A DNA stretch of 64,000 nt from Duganella sacchari (lineage in GTDB: Bacteria; Pseudomonadota; Gammaproteobacteria; Burkholderiales; Burkholderiaceae_D). The notes under the pieces were generated by a model. It had not been told where the DNA came from, ran no database searches, and was given only the letters and a program-made list of their open reading frames with translations. The stretch lies in NCBI RefSeq assembly GCF_900143065.1, contig NZ_FRCX01000003.1, forward strand, positions 496,001-560,000. Reading direction: 5' to 3'. Every line of letters begins with the position of its first letter. The stretch's first letter is position 1. This document shows, piece after piece, positions 23,875-32,870 of the stretch. The position numbers were made by a program, and so were the translations under genes.

Positions 23875-24294
23875 ATGAAGATCAAAGACATCATGAGCCG
23901 CAACGTAGTCACGGTGGGGCTGGACGATACGCTGGGGCTGGTCAAGGAGATATTCGACCACAGCAAATTCCACCATCTGCTGGCGATGGAAGGTGGCGAG
24001 CTGCTGGGTGTGGTATCGGACCGCGACCTGTTCAAGGCGCTGAGCCCGAACATCGGCACCAACGTCGAGACCTATAAAGACGCGGCCACGCTCAACAAGC
24101 GCGTGCACCAGATCATGTCGCGCAAGCCGAAAATCCTGCGCGAGGACGCGACCATCGACATGGCCATTGATCTGTTCAATGAGCATGCCATCTCCTGCAT
24201 TCCCATTTTGAGCCACGACGACCGCCTGGTCGGCATCCTCAGCTGGCGCGACATCCTGCGCAGCCTGCGCGGCCACTCCGACGAGGTGTCATAG
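23875..24294 (+). CDS. CBS-pair domain protein (139 aa)
   Basis: Two CBS motifs make up the whole protein: MKIKDIMSRNVVTVGLDDTLG...HHLLAMEGGELLGVVSDRDLF and IMSRKPKILREDATIDMAIDLF...CIPILSHDDRLVGILSWRDIL. Such stand-alone pairs bind adenine nucleotides and act as energy sensors or regulators. It starts 1 bp after the VOC gene stop, with GGGGAG just upstream, so the two are co-transcribed. Its partner is unknown. Confidence 0.9.
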   Translation: MKIKDIMSRNVVTVGLDDTLGLVKEIFDHSKFHHLLAMEGGELLGVVSDRDLFKALSPNIGTNVETYKDAATLNKRVHQIMSRKPKILREDATIDMAIDLFNEHAISCIPILSHDDRLVGILSWRDILRSLRGHSDEVS

Positions 24295-24296
24295 CC

Positions 24297-24368
24297 AGTT
24301 CGGGGTCAGTGCCGACATTCAGACATTTCGTGAGCGAAATGTCCGAATGTCGGCACTGACCCCGAACT
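24297..24368. repeat. 34-bp-arm inverted repeat between converging genes
   Basis: The left arm 24297-24330 and right arm 24335-24368 pair with one mismatch around a TGAG loop. The arms begin and end with TTCGGGGTCAGTGCC / GGCACTGACCCCGAA. It occupies essentially the whole gap between two convergent genes (stops at 24294 and 24372). It lacks T runs but would form a very stable bidirectional hairpin. It shares GGGGTCAG...CTGACCCC ends with the palindrome at 49384-49479. Confidence 0.9.
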
Positions 24369-24371
24369 TGT

Positions 24372-25025
24372 TTAGTGGCCTTCGGCGGCGTTGAACATGG
24401 TTTTGGCGTAGATCAGGCCGAGGCCGTAGCCGCCGCCGTGGGCGATGGAGGTGGCGACGGTTTCGTCGTAGGTTTCGCCGCGCGCCCAGTCGCGTTGCAG
24501 TTCCAGCAGGTATTGCAGCGAGGTCATCGGACGGGCGCCAGCCTGGACCATGCGTTCGACGGCGCGCTGGTGGGCTTCGTCGGAGACGTCGCCGCTGGCG
24601 TCGGTGATCACATACACTTCAAAGCCCTGGTCCAGCGCTGACAGTGCCGGACCAACGATGCATACCGAAGTCCACAGGCCGGCCAGCACGATTTTGTCTT
24701 TGCCGATGGCGTTCACGCGCTCGGCGATGCGTGGGTCTTCCCAGGTGTTCATGGTGGTGCGGTCGATTGCCACTTCGTTCGGGAATACGTCTTTGATCTC
24801 GTTGAAGATCGGGCCGGAGAACGATTTTTCTGCCACGGTGGTCAGGATGGTCGGGACCTTGAATTCCTTGGCGGCCTTGGCGACCAGCGCCACGTTGTTG
24901 CGCAGCTGGACCGGATCGATCGACTTGGTGGCAAACGCCATTTGCGACTGGTGATCAATCATGATCAGTGCGTGGTTGCTTGGGCTCAGCAGAGTTTGAC
25001 CTGGTTTTGCGATTGCGGTTGGCAT
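24372..25025 (-). CDS. Isochorismatase-family hydrolase, YcaC-like (217 aa)
   Basis: A cysteine-hydrolase fold with IMIDHQSQM (catalytic Asp24) and LWTSVCIVGPAL (nucleophile Cys122). The region where the family Lys is expected reads AIDRTTMNTW, with Arg in or near that place, as in some YcaC-type members. The start MPTAIAK is supported by AGGAG 7 nt upstream; the longer N terminus would include that site. The substrate is unknown. It has its own upstream region after a terminator and appears unrelated to glycan synthesis. Confidence 0.85.
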   Translation of the reverse strand: MPTAIAKPGQTLLSPSNHALIMIDHQSQMAFATKSIDPVQLRNNVALVAKAAKEFKVPTILTTVAEKSFSGPIFNEIKDVFPNEVAIDRTTMNTWEDPRIAERVNAIGKDKIVLAGLWTSVCIVGPALSALDQGFEVYVITDASGDVSDEAHQRAVERMVQAGARPMTSLQYLLELQRDWARGETYDETVATSIAHGGGYGLGLIYAKTMFNAAEGH

Positions 25026-25104
25026 GGTAGTGCTCCTTAGTTTCAATAATTTCGATTTGTATTTCGCGGTGCTCTGCGCTGTTGGAATGAAGTATGCGCG
25101 GCGA

Positions 25105-25138
25105 AAGACAAAACAAAAAGCGGAAAATTTTCCGCTTT
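25105..25138 (-). terminator. Rho-independent terminator of the GT41/SGNH operon
   Basis: The 22-bp palindrome AAAGCGGAAAATTTTCCGC(TTT) at 25117-25138 is followed on the minus strand by TTTTTGTTTTG. It lies 28 bp after the SGNH gene stop, so it should end that operon and insulate the isochorismatase-like gene. Confidence 0.85.
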
Positions 25139-25165
25139 ATTATCGAAATTTTCGAATATGGAGAT

Positions 25166-26260
25166 TTACTGCTGTGCCAACATCAGCAAGCCGACGAAGT
25201 CGAGATGTCGGCCAGCGGCCTGGGGCAGGCCGGGGGCGTAGCAGTCGAAACCGCTCTGGGCGCCGCCAGCGTCTGCCGGCACCGACACGCCCAGCTTGCT
25301 GCCGCCGTAGTGCATCAGCAGGCTGTGGCTCCACAGCAGCGGCAGCGGGATGCTGGAGTAGATGAACGGTAGCGTCTCGGTGTCCGCATGGCGCGTGGCG
25401 ACGCGGGTGTTGATGTTGAGGCCTTCCGGTGTGCTCAGTTCCAGCTGCAAGGCGTCGTGCTGCGGGTCGGATTTGAGGAACAGGGCTAGCGGGAACATGG
25501 CGCTGTGCAGGTCGAAGCGGCTGCCCGGCAGCATGCGCAGGTAGTCCAGCTGCATCAGGCGGTTGGCGATGTGGCCCGGTTCTACCGGGCCGCTGACAAA
25601 CTGCTGCAGGTTCATGGCCGGAATGTACATCACTTCCATCTTCGCAAACGGCGACAGGTTTTGCAGCCGCGCGGCGGTGCTGGCCAGTGGCTCGGCGTTC
25701 TGCGCCTTCAGCGTCAGCAGGCGTTGCGCGACCAGGGCGCCGATGATGGAGGTGGCGTGCGGCGTGTCGTAGTGGGCTGGATCGCGGTACATCCATTCCG
25801 GCGCGCGGCCGAGGAACAGAGACGACATCCATGCTCGCACGTCGATGTAGGGCAGCGCCAGTTCCTGGTAGGCGCGGATCTGCGCGTCGTAGATCGGATT
25901 CTGTACGCTCATGGAGAAGTGCTGCTGCTGCGCCAGCACCAGCGGCACAAACACGGCCGATGGATACAGGCGCGCTGCCACTTTCAGCAGCAGATGGAAG
26001 CACATCAGCCACGAATCCGCACCGCCGGGACGCGGCGCGAAGTGGCCGGCGTCGTTGATGCCGTATTCGTACAGGATCACATCGGCAGGCTGGCCGTTGA
26101 AGGTTTCGTGCAGGCGGCCGATCGCCGACAGCGAGGTGGTGGCGCCCACGGAGATCTGCACGATCTCCGCTTCGGCATAGCCTTGCAGCGATTGCGCCAG
26201 TCCTTGCACATAGCCGCCCTTGAGCAGCGAATTGGACCCGCCGATGATGAGGATACGCAT
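25166..26260 (-). CDS. SGNH/GDSL-type hydrolase or acyl-modifying enzyme (364 aa)
   Basis: The N terminus holds IIGGSNS with the nucleophile Ser9, then YGIND (block III-like) at 66-70 and DPAHYD with Asp160 and His163 completing a plausible Ser-His-Asp triad. The C-terminal half (about 175-364) matches no family I recognise. There is no signal peptide, so it is cytosolic. It starts 5 bp after the second GT41 gene and is translated with it, so it probably adds or removes an acyl or acetyl group on the glycan or its precursor. The direction of the reaction cannot be told from sequence. Confidence 0.7.
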   Translation of the reverse strand: MRILIIGGSNSLLKGGYVQGLAQSLQGYAEAEIVQISVGATTSLSAIGRLHETFNGQPADVILYEYGINDAGHFAPRPGGADSWLMCFHLLLKVAARLYPSAVFVPLVLAQQQHFSMSVQNPIYDAQIRAYQELALPYIDVRAWMSSLFLGRAPEWMYRDPAHYDTPHATSIIGALVAQRLLTLKAQNAEPLASTAARLQNLSPFAKMEVMYIPAMNLQQFVSGPVEPGHIANRLMQLDYLRMLPGSRFDLHSAMFPLALFLKSDPQHDALQLELSTPEGLNINTRVATRHADTETLPFIYSSIPLPLLWSHSLLMHYGGSKLGVSVPADAGGAQSGFDCYAPGLPQAAGRHLDFVGLLMLAQQ

Positions 26261-26265
26261 GGTCG

Positions 26266-29200
26266 TTATGCCAGTACGGCAGTGATGATGTAGCGTTGCG
26301 CCAGCGCGTCCTGCACCGACAGTTCGGGATCGCTGCCACTGGCCAGCGCGATCTGGCGCAGCAGCGGCAGGAAGGCGTCGCGGCCAGGTTCATTCAGGAT
26401 CACGGGCGAGCCGCCGGTCAGGCGGAAGCCGCATTGCTGCACCAGTTCCAGCAGCGTACCGCGCGTGAACTGGCGCAGTTCGTCCTGCTGCATCACGCCA
26501 TCGGGACGATAGCGGAAGTCGCCCATGTTCAGGCGCACCTGCGCGCCCCAGTGCTGGGCGTTGCGCACCGAGAGCACCAGCGTGCCGTCGGCAGCCATGC
26601 TGCTGCGGATATGCGCTAGCAGCGCCCACGGGTCGCGCGAGCGTTCCAGCGCGCCATCCAGTACCCAGCAATTGGCCTGTGCCAGCTGGCGGTCGCGCTG
26701 CTCGTCCGGCGTTTCGAAGTCCTGGTTGTAGACGAAGTCGCAGTGCGCGCGTGCCTGCTCGGCGACGATGGCGTCGCGCTCGATGCCGGTGTAATTGCAC
26801 ACGGGGTTTTTCTGTTTGTAGGCTTTGGCAAACGCGCCATCGCCACAGCCCAGTTGCACCACCTTGATCGCGGCCGGCGGCATGAAGGCCATCAGCTCCT
26901 GGTTGATCTGCGTGGTGATCGGCTTGTCGTAGTGGTAGCCGCCGGTGCGGCGTACGGTGCCCTGCCAGTCGTGACGGATAAAGATGCGCTGTGCCGGGTT
27001 GTCGCTGAAATCGTTGTTGACCCATTCGACGTTGCGCAGCAGGTCGCTCTTGCCGGCACGGGCCAGCGCGATCATCGGCGGCAGCATCGGGGCACCGTGC
27101 TTGACCGGCAGCGGCCACTGGCGCACCACCTCGATGTTGGTCAGCATGCAGGCCGGGTGCAGGTAGGGCATGCTGTTCGGCCCATTCGGCTGGCCATGTT
27201 CGTCTACCGGCGTGACGTTGCCGACACCGTACATCTGCGGTTGCAGGTGCTCGTCCAGCGATTCCAGGAAACCGCGCTTGAGGATTTCCACGTCGGAGTC
27301 GAGGAACAGCACGCGGCCCGACAGTTCGAGGTTTTCAATCGCCCACGCCATGCCCGGGCCGTGGTGGATGTTGTAGCCGAACGGGATGAATTTCACGCCC
27401 TGGTATTGCGCGCAGACCGGCGCGATTTGCGCCGCGATCTCCGGCGCCGAGCCGTCGATGATGGTGACCGGGTTGTGCGGGTAGTGCTGGCGGAAGGTGC
27501 TCAACAGCGAGGCAATCAGGTCGGGTGCGTTGTACGACACCGCGATCATGGGGATCTGGTCGATGGGATTCATGGTCTGGCTCTTGGAAGTAGGGGCGGC
27601 GACGCGCTTCATGGCCGCCTCCAGGTTGCGCACCAGGCGCGGCGTGTCAAACAGGGCACAGCTCATGCGGTTGTCATTGAGCTGCTGCTTCATGGCGGCG
27701 ATGCGGGCCGGATCGTTGGCCAGTGCGACCGCCTTCTCTTCGTAATCTTCGAAGGTGGTGGTGATCAGTTCGGGCAGGTTCACAGCGTGCAGCAGGCTGC
27801 CCGCCATGCGCGAGGCGAAGGTCGGACCGGAGCAGGTCAGCACCGGCAGGCCCGCCCACAGCGCATCGCTCGCGGTGGTGCCGCCGTTGAACGGGTAGGT
27901 GTCCAGGAACAGGTCGGCGATGCGGTAGCGTGCCAGATAGTCGGCTGGCAGCGCGCGGGTGGCGAAGATCAGGCGCTCTGGATCGATGCCGGCTGCTTTG
28001 GCGTGGTGCTTGAGGTTCTCGCCGACCAGCGGCGTATCGGCCACCAGCCACAGGACGGAATTGGGCACGCGGCGCAGGAGGTTCATCCAGTGCGCAAACA
28101 GCTCCGGCTTGTATTTGTAGCTGTTGCTGAAGGAGCAGAAGACAAACGCGTCTTCCGGCAGGTTGACCGAGGCGCGCGTTGGCGTGTTGCCGATCAGGCG
28201 CTGGCGGTCGTTGATCTGGAAGGTGTCGGGCAGGTGCAGCGGCTTCTCGGTGAAGTCTTTTTCCATCTCCGGCGTGATCAGGTATTCGTCGGAGATCACG
28301 TAGTCCACGCCAGGCAGGCCGGTGGTGCCGGGGAAGCCCAGCCATGTCATCTGCACTGGCGCCGGACGGTAGGCGAGGATCTGCGGACGCGCGCCGGAGG
28401 TCAGGCCGTGCAGGTCCACCAGGATGTCGATTTCGTTGGCGCGGATCAGCTGTGCGGCCTGTTCGTCGCTCAGCGTGTGGATCGGGATGTAGTGGTCCAT
28501 GCCGGCGACCACGCGCGCGCGCAATGGCGAGCCGTCGTCACGGCTCCAGCTGAACGCGTAGACTTCAAACTGGCTGCGGTCATGCATGCCGTACAGCTCC
28601 GCCGTCAGGATCGATACGGCGTGCGAGCACAGGTCGGACGACAGATAGCCGATGCGCAGGCGCTGGTGGCCGTAGCTCTGGCCTGGCTGCGTCAGTGGCG
28701 CTACGCTGGCATCGAGCTTGTCGCTGACGAAGCGTTTGGCGGCGGCCATTTGCAGGTCCGGGTTGTCGGTGAGGCTCAGCATCGCCAGCGCCGAGGCGCC
28801 GTCTTCCATCTGCTGGCGGCTGATGTGCTCCAGGCCCGCCCAGGTCGGCCAGTGACACTGCTTCTGGCGCAGGTGGACCCAGTGCGTCATGACGTTGGTC
28901 TGGCTGGCATCCATGCGCAGGCTTTGCGCCAGCATCTCTTCCGCTTCCGGATACTGCTTCTGGATTTCCAGCAGGCGTCCCAGATTGTTCAGGGTCTGGA
29001 TGTACAGCGCGCGCTGTTTGACCTTGTCGATCTTGACGGCGGGCGTCAGGATGGTGCGCCACATGTCCAGTGCGTCCTGCGGCTTGCCCATGCGTTCCAG
29101 CAGCGTGCCCAGATTCAGGCGGCCTTCAATGAAACGTGCCTGCAGCGCGATGCATTTGCGGTAGGCCGCTTCGGCGCCGGCATCGTCGTTGGTAGCGGCC

Positions 29201-29400
29201 AGCAGCGCGCCGAGGTTGAACCAGGCGGCATATGCCAGCGGCGAGCGGCTGGTGTGTTCTATCCAGGTGCGATACAGGTCGATGGCCAATTGGGGCTGGC
29301 CTTGTTGCGTCAGTGTGGCGGCGGCATCGAACAATTCGGGGATCGTCATGTTGCCGCGTGCGGCCAGTTTCAGCCATTGCGCGTGGGAGGATGCAGTCAT
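26266..29400 (-). CDS. TPR-GT41-GT2-methyltransferase fusion (1044 aa)
   Basis: Four modules. TPR-type helices (about 20-200); an OGT/SPINDLY GT41 region (about 248-600) with RIGYLSSDLCSH (His260), RPAPVQMTWLGFPGTTG, SFSNSYK (Lys429) and GGTTASDALWAG, keeping the residues expected for UDP-sugar transfer; a GT2-like domain (about 616-830) with VSYNAPDL and DSD at 701-703; and a SAM methyltransferase-like domain (about 845-1000) with VVQLGCGDGAF. There is no signal peptide or membrane helix. GT41 enzymes attach sugar to Ser/Thr, so a single polypeptide could start and extend or methylate an O-glycan. The start MTASSHAQ at 29400 is chosen because the longer frame runs into meaB. It is paired with an SGNH hydrolase and is very similar to the protein at 46064-49264. 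Confidence 0.85.
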   Translation of the reverse strand: MTASSHAQWLKLAARGNMTIPELFDAAATLTQQGQPQLAIDLYRTWIEHTSRSPLAYAAWFNLGALLAATNDDAGAEAAYRKCIALQARFIEGRLNLGTLLERMGKPQDALDMWRTILTPAVKIDKVKQRALYIQTLNNLGRLLEIQKQYPEAEEMLAQSLRMDASQTNVMTHWVHLRQKQCHWPTWAGLEHISRQQMEDGASALAMLSLTDNPDLQMAAAKRFVSDKLDASVAPLTQPGQSYGHQRLRIGYLSSDLCSHAVSILTAELYGMHDRSQFEVYAFSWSRDDGSPLRARVVAGMDHYIPIHTLSDEQAAQLIRANEIDILVDLHGLTSGARPQILAYRPAPVQMTWLGFPGTTGLPGVDYVISDEYLITPEMEKDFTEKPLHLPDTFQINDRQRLIGNTPTRASVNLPEDAFVFCSFSNSYKYKPELFAHWMNLLRRVPNSVLWLVADTPLVGENLKHHAKAAGIDPERLIFATRALPADYLARYRIADLFLDTYPFNGGTTASDALWAGLPVLTCSGPTFASRMAGSLLHAVNLPELITTTFEDYEEKAVALANDPARIAAMKQQLNDNRMSCALFDTPRLVRNLEAAMKRVAAPTSKSQTMNPIDQIPMIAVSYNAPDLIASLLSTFRQHYPHNPVTIIDGSAPEIAAQIAPVCAQYQGVKFIPFGYNIHHGPGMAWAIENLELSGRVLFLDSDVEILKRGFLESLDEHLQPQMYGVGNVTPVDEHGQPNGPNSMPYLHPACMLTNIEVVRQWPLPVKHGAPMLPPMIALARAGKSDLLRNVEWVNNDFSDNPAQRIFIRHDWQGTVRRTGGYHYDKPITTQINQELMAFMPPAAIKVVQLGCGDGAFAKAYKQKNPVCNYTGIERDAIVAEQARAHCDFVYNQDFETPDEQRDRQLAQANCWVLDGALERSRDPWALLAHIRSSMAADGTLVLSVRNAQHWGAQVRLNMGDFRYRPDGVMQQDELRQFTRGTLLELVQQCGFRLTGGSPVILNEPGRDAFLPLLRQIALASGSDPELSVQDALAQRYIITAVLA

Positions 29401-29440
29401 TGAGGCGTAGTGTATTGATCGGTTGATCGGTAGGGCTGGT

Positions 29441-29450
29441 CTATCATACC
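29441..29450 (-). promoter_or_regulatory. GGTATGATAG motif upstream of second GT41 gene
   Basis: GGTATGATAG on the minus strand, 41-50 nt before the start codon at 29400. The same ten bases occur upstream of the third GT41 gene at 49300-49309. TATGAT could be a -10 box, but no matching -35 box is evident. Confidence 0.4.
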
Positions 29451-29459
29451 CGCTTCCCC

Positions 29460-30440
29460 TCAGGGGCGAAAGGCGTCCAGCAGCAGGGTGGCCACCGTGG
29501 CGGGACTGGCGTGGCCGTCGGCGACCTGCTGCAAGGCTTGCGGCAGCGCGGCGCGGACGGCGGCGTGGCTGCGGAAGCGTTCCTGCAGACCGGCTTCCAC
29601 CAGGTGCCACATCCATGCTTCGGCTTGATGCTTGCGGCGCTCGTCGAAGGCGCCGGCTTGCTGCATGGTGTCGCGGTAGCTCTGCAGCATGGCCCAGACT
29701 TCCGGGATGCCTTCGCCGGTGCTGGCGCTGGCTTGCAGGACCTGCATCTGCCAGTGCGGCGATGCTGGACGCAGCATGTGCAGTGCGGCTTTCATCTGGC
29801 CAGCGGCGACGGCGGTGGCGCGCGGGTCGAGGTCGGCCTTGTTGTAGACGACGATGTCGGCCAGCTCCAGTATGCCCTTCTTGATGCCCTGCAGTTCGTC
29901 GCCGGCGTTCGGCAGTTGCAGCAGCAGGAAAACGTCGCACATGCTGGCGACGGCGGTTTCACTCTGGCCGACGCCCACGGTTTCTACGATGATGACATCA
30001 AAACCGGCCGCTTCGCAGACCAGCATGGCCTCGCGGCTCTGGTGGCCCACACCGCCCAAGGCGCCGCGCGCGGGAGAGGGACGGATATAGGCGTTCTCCT
30101 GCTGCGACAGGCGCTCCATGCGGGTTTTGTCGCCAAGGATGGAGCCGCCGGTCAGTGGCGATGAGGGATCGACTGCGAGGACGGCCACGCGCAGGCCCTG
30201 CGCCAGCAGGTACATGCCAAAAGCTTCAATGAAAGTGGACTTGCCGACGCCCGGTACGCCGCTGATGCCGATGCGGAGCGCTTTGCCGGTGTGCGGTAAA
30301 AGACGGTCCAGCAAGGATTGCGCACGTAGCCGGTGGTCCGGCCGCGAGGATTCAACCAGGGTGATGGCTTTTGCGAGTGCGCGCCTTTGCCGCGCCAGCA
30401 GTGCGGTGGCGAGGACCTCGTCGTCCGGTTCAAGCGCCAT
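29460..30440 (-). CDS. meaB: Methylmalonyl-CoA mutase-associated G3E GTPase (326 aa)
   Basis: The GTPase that loads and protects the B12 cofactor of methylmalonyl-CoA mutase. The P-loop GVPGVGKST is at residues 61-69. VLAVDPSSPLTGGSILGDKTRM and FDVIIVETVGVGQSE are MeaB/ArgK signatures, and YNKADL gives guanine specificity. The start MALEPDDE at 30440 overlaps the mutase stop by one base (TGATG), so the genes are coupled; the upstream extension is rejected. The length is typical. Confidence 0.95.
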   Translation of the reverse strand: MALEPDDEVLATALLARQRRALAKAITLVESSRPDHRLRAQSLLDRLLPHTGKALRIGISGVPGVGKSTFIEAFGMYLLAQGLRVAVLAVDPSSPLTGGSILGDKTRMERLSQQENAYIRPSPARGALGGVGHQSREAMLVCEAAGFDVIIVETVGVGQSETAVASMCDVFLLLQLPNAGDELQGIKKGILELADIVVYNKADLDPRATAVAAGQMKAALHMLRPASPHWQMQVLQASASTGEGIPEVWAMLQSYRDTMQQAGAFDERRKHQAEAWMWHLVEAGLQERFRSHAAVRAALPQALQQVADGHASPATVATLLLDAFRP

Positions 30441-32671
30441 CAGACGCGGGCCGCGTTTGAAGTGTTTGCGGCGGAGGCGGTGAAGGCCGCGTGGTTCGCG
30501 GCGACGGGAGCAGCCAGCGATTCGCGGATTTGCTCCAGCACTTCGGCGGCGCACAGGGGAATCGGCGTGCCAGGGCCGAAGATGCCTTTGACGCCTGCCT
30601 GGTACAGGAAGCCATGGTCCTGGGTCGGCACCACGCCGCCGACGAAGACGATGATGTCTTCCGCACCCTGTTCGCGTAGGGCCTCGATCAATTCCGGCAC
30701 CAGCGTCTTGTGGCCGGCGGCCAGCGTGGAGACGCCGACCGCATGCACGTCATTTTCAATCGCCTGCCGCGCGGCTTCCTGCGGCGTCTGGAACAGCGGG
30801 CCGAGATCAACGTCGAAGCCCAGATCTGCAAATGCGGAGCCCACCACGCGCGCGCCGCGGTCATGGCCGTCCTGTCCGAGCTTGGCGACCATGATGCGGG
30901 GACGGCGGCCTTGCTCTACCGAGAACTGCGCCACTTCCGCGCGCAGGCGCGACCAGTTTTCATCATCGGCCAGGCCGGCCGAATACACGCCGGAGACGGT
31001 CTGGCTGGCGGCGCGGTGCCGTCCCCATGCCTGTTCCAGCGCGTCGGAAATCTCGCCCACGGTGGCGCGCAGGCGGGTGGCGCGGACTGCCAGTTCCAGC
31101 AGGTTGCCGTGGCCTTCGTAGGCCGCCACGCCCAGTTCCGCCAGCGCTGCGCCCACCGCCTCCTGATCGCGTGACGCACGGATCTCGGCCAGCCGCGCAA
31201 TCTGCTGCTCGCGCACGGCCGTGTTGTCGATCTCGCGCGCTTCAACCTGGTCCTCAATGCCGCTCTGGTATTTGTTGACGCCCACGATGACATCCTTTCC
31301 TGCATCGATGCGTGCCTGCTTCACCGCAGCTGCCGCTTCGATCTTCAGTTTGGCCCAGCCGGAACCCACGGCCTGCGTCATGCCGCCCATCTGCTCTACC
31401 TCCTCGATGATGGCCCAGGCCTGATCGGCCACGTCCTGCGTCAGTTTTTCCATCATGTAGGAACCGGCCCATGGATCGATGACGCTGGTGATCTGCGTCT
31501 CTTCCTGCAAAATCAGCTGCGTGTTGCGGGCGATGCGGGCGGCGAATTCGGACGGCAGCGCGATCGCCTCGTCCAGCGAATTGGTGTGCAGCGACTGGGT
31601 GCCGCCAAACACCGCCGCCATGGCTTCCACCGTGGTGCGTACCACGTTGTTATAGGGGTCTTGCACGGTGAGCGACCAGCCGGACGTCTGGCAGTGCGTG
31701 CGCAGCATCAGCGACTTTTGCGACCTGGCGCCAAACGCTTTCATGATGCGGCACCACAGCAGGCGCGCGGCGCGCAGCTTGGCTACTTCCATGTAGAAGT
31801 TCATGCCGACGCCAAAGAAGAATGACAGGCGTCCTGCAAAATCGTCAACATCCATGCCCTTGTTGATGGCGGTGCGCACGTACTCCATGCCATCGGCCAG
31901 CGTCAGGCCCAGTTCCAGCGCGGGCGTGGCGCCGGCTTCCTGCATGTGGTAACCGGAAATCGATACCGAATTGAACTTCGGCATATGCTGCGCCGTGTAG
32001 GCAATGATGTCGGCGACCACGCGCATCGACGGTTCGGGCGGATAAATATAGGTATTCCGCACCATGAATTCTTTGAGAATGTCGTTCTGTATGGTACCGG
32101 ACAGTTGTTCCGGCGCCACACCTGCCTCCTCTGCCGCGACGATATATCCGGCCAAAACCGGCAGCACCGCACCGTTCATGGTCATCGACACGGACACTTT
32201 ATCGAGCGCGATGCCGTCAAAAAGGATCTTCATGTCCTCCACCGAATCGACCGCCACGCCAGCTTTGCCGACGTCGCCTTTCACGCGCGGATGGTCGGAA
32301 TCATAACCCCGATGGGTGGCCAGATCGAAGGCCACGGACACGCCCTGGCCACCGCCGGCCAGCGTGCGGCGGTAGAAGGCGTTGGATTCGCTGGCAGTGG
32401 AAAAGCCGGCGTACTGGCGGATGGTCCACGGGCGTGCAGCGTACATGGTGGCTTGCGGGCCGCGCACAAAGGGCTCAAAGCCGGGCAGGGTGTCGGTGTG
32501 CGGCAGGCCGTCCAGATCCGCTGCCGTGTACAGCGCCTTCATGGTGATGCCATCTGCCTGCTGAGTATTGAGCCGGGCCGCGTCGCCGCCGGGTGCGGAA
32601 CGTGCCGCCGCCGCATGCCAGTCCGCCAGCGTGGCAGCAGGGGCGGGAGGAACTGGGCGGCGTTCGGTCAT
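30440..32671 (-). CDS. scpA: Methylmalonyl-CoA mutase, single-chain type (743 aa)
   Basis: A B12-dependent isomerase that interconverts succinyl-CoA and (R)-methylmalonyl-CoA. The catalytic barrel has [45 protein letters not shown] and [12 protein letters not shown]. The C-terminal cobalamin-binding domain has GQDGHDRG near residue 600 (the His that ligates cobalt), followed by GLGFDV-like and GGVVPTQD segments. It is complete, and meaB follows with overlap. It has a divergent promoter region with the acyl-building operon. It may serve propionate metabolism alone; its place among glycan genes is discussed as a finding. Confidence 0.96.
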   Translation of the reverse strand: MTERRPVPPAPAATLADWHAAAARSAPGGDAARLNTQQADGITMKALYTAADLDGLPHTDTLPGFEPFVRGPQATMYAARPWTIRQYAGFSTASESNAFYRRTLAGGGQGVSVAFDLATHRGYDSDHPRVKGDVGKAGVAVDSVEDMKILFDGIALDKVSVSMTMNGAVLPVLAGYIVAAEEAGVAPEQLSGTIQNDILKEFMVRNTYIYPPEPSMRVVADIIAYTAQHMPKFNSVSISGYHMQEAGATPALELGLTLADGMEYVRTAINKGMDVDDFAGRLSFFFGVGMNFYMEVAKLRAARLLWCRIMKAFGARSQKSLMLRTHCQTSGWSLTVQDPYNNVVRTTVEAMAAVFGGTQSLHTNSLDEAIALPSEFAARIARNTQLILQEETQITSVIDPWAGSYMMEKLTQDVADQAWAIIEEVEQMGGMTQAVGSGWAKLKIEAAAAVKQARIDAGKDVIVGVNKYQSGIEDQVEAREIDNTAVREQQIARLAEIRASRDQEAVGAALAELGVAAYEGHGNLLELAVRATRLRATVGEISDALEQAWGRHRAASQTVSGVYSAGLADDENWSRLRAEVAQFSVEQGRRPRIMVAKLGQDGHDRGARVVGSAFADLGFDVDLGPLFQTPQEAARQAIENDVHAVGVSTLAAGHKTLVPELIEALREQGAEDIIVFVGGVVPTQDHGFLYQAGVKGIFGPGTPIPLCAAEVLEQIRESLAAPVAANHAAFTASAANTSNAARV

Positions 32672-32777
32672 ATCTGGCTTTCGGCGGGCTGACGGTTGTG
32701 TGCCGATTGTACCTTGCAGTGACGGGCTTTCCTACCCATTGCACAGATGCTGAAAAGGGTGGTTTTTCCGTGGCTGT

Positions 32778-32808
32778 TTGGCATACCCAAAACCGGGATG
32801 GGTATGCT
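32778..32808 (+). promoter_or_regulatory. Possible promoter of the acyl-building operon
   Basis: TTGGCA at 32778-32783 and TATGCT at 32803-32808, spacing 19 bp, about 63 bp before the start at 32871. The spacer is longer than ideal. The pair overlaps an operator-like dyad, which makes regulation here plausible. Confidence 0.35.
32781..32807. promoter_or_regulatory. Operator-like dyad GCATACCC-N11-GGGTATGC
   Basis: Perfect 8-bp inverted arms at 32781-32788 and 32800-32807 in the 199-bp divergent gap between the mutase gene and the acyl-building operon. An 11-bp spacer gives arm centres about 19 bp apart, roughly two helical turns, as for a dimeric repressor. No regulator gene is nearby. Confidence 0.5.
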
Positions 32809-32870
32809 AGAGTGCAGCCTTCTGCCGGACGCTCGGCCGGTTTCTGATGTTTTAGCCAAACGCGATATTC

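Noticed and set aside
26743..29403. 886-codon plus-strand frame opposite the second GT41 fusion
   Set aside because: High GC removes stops on the opposite strand. The minus-strand protein matches known domains along its whole length.
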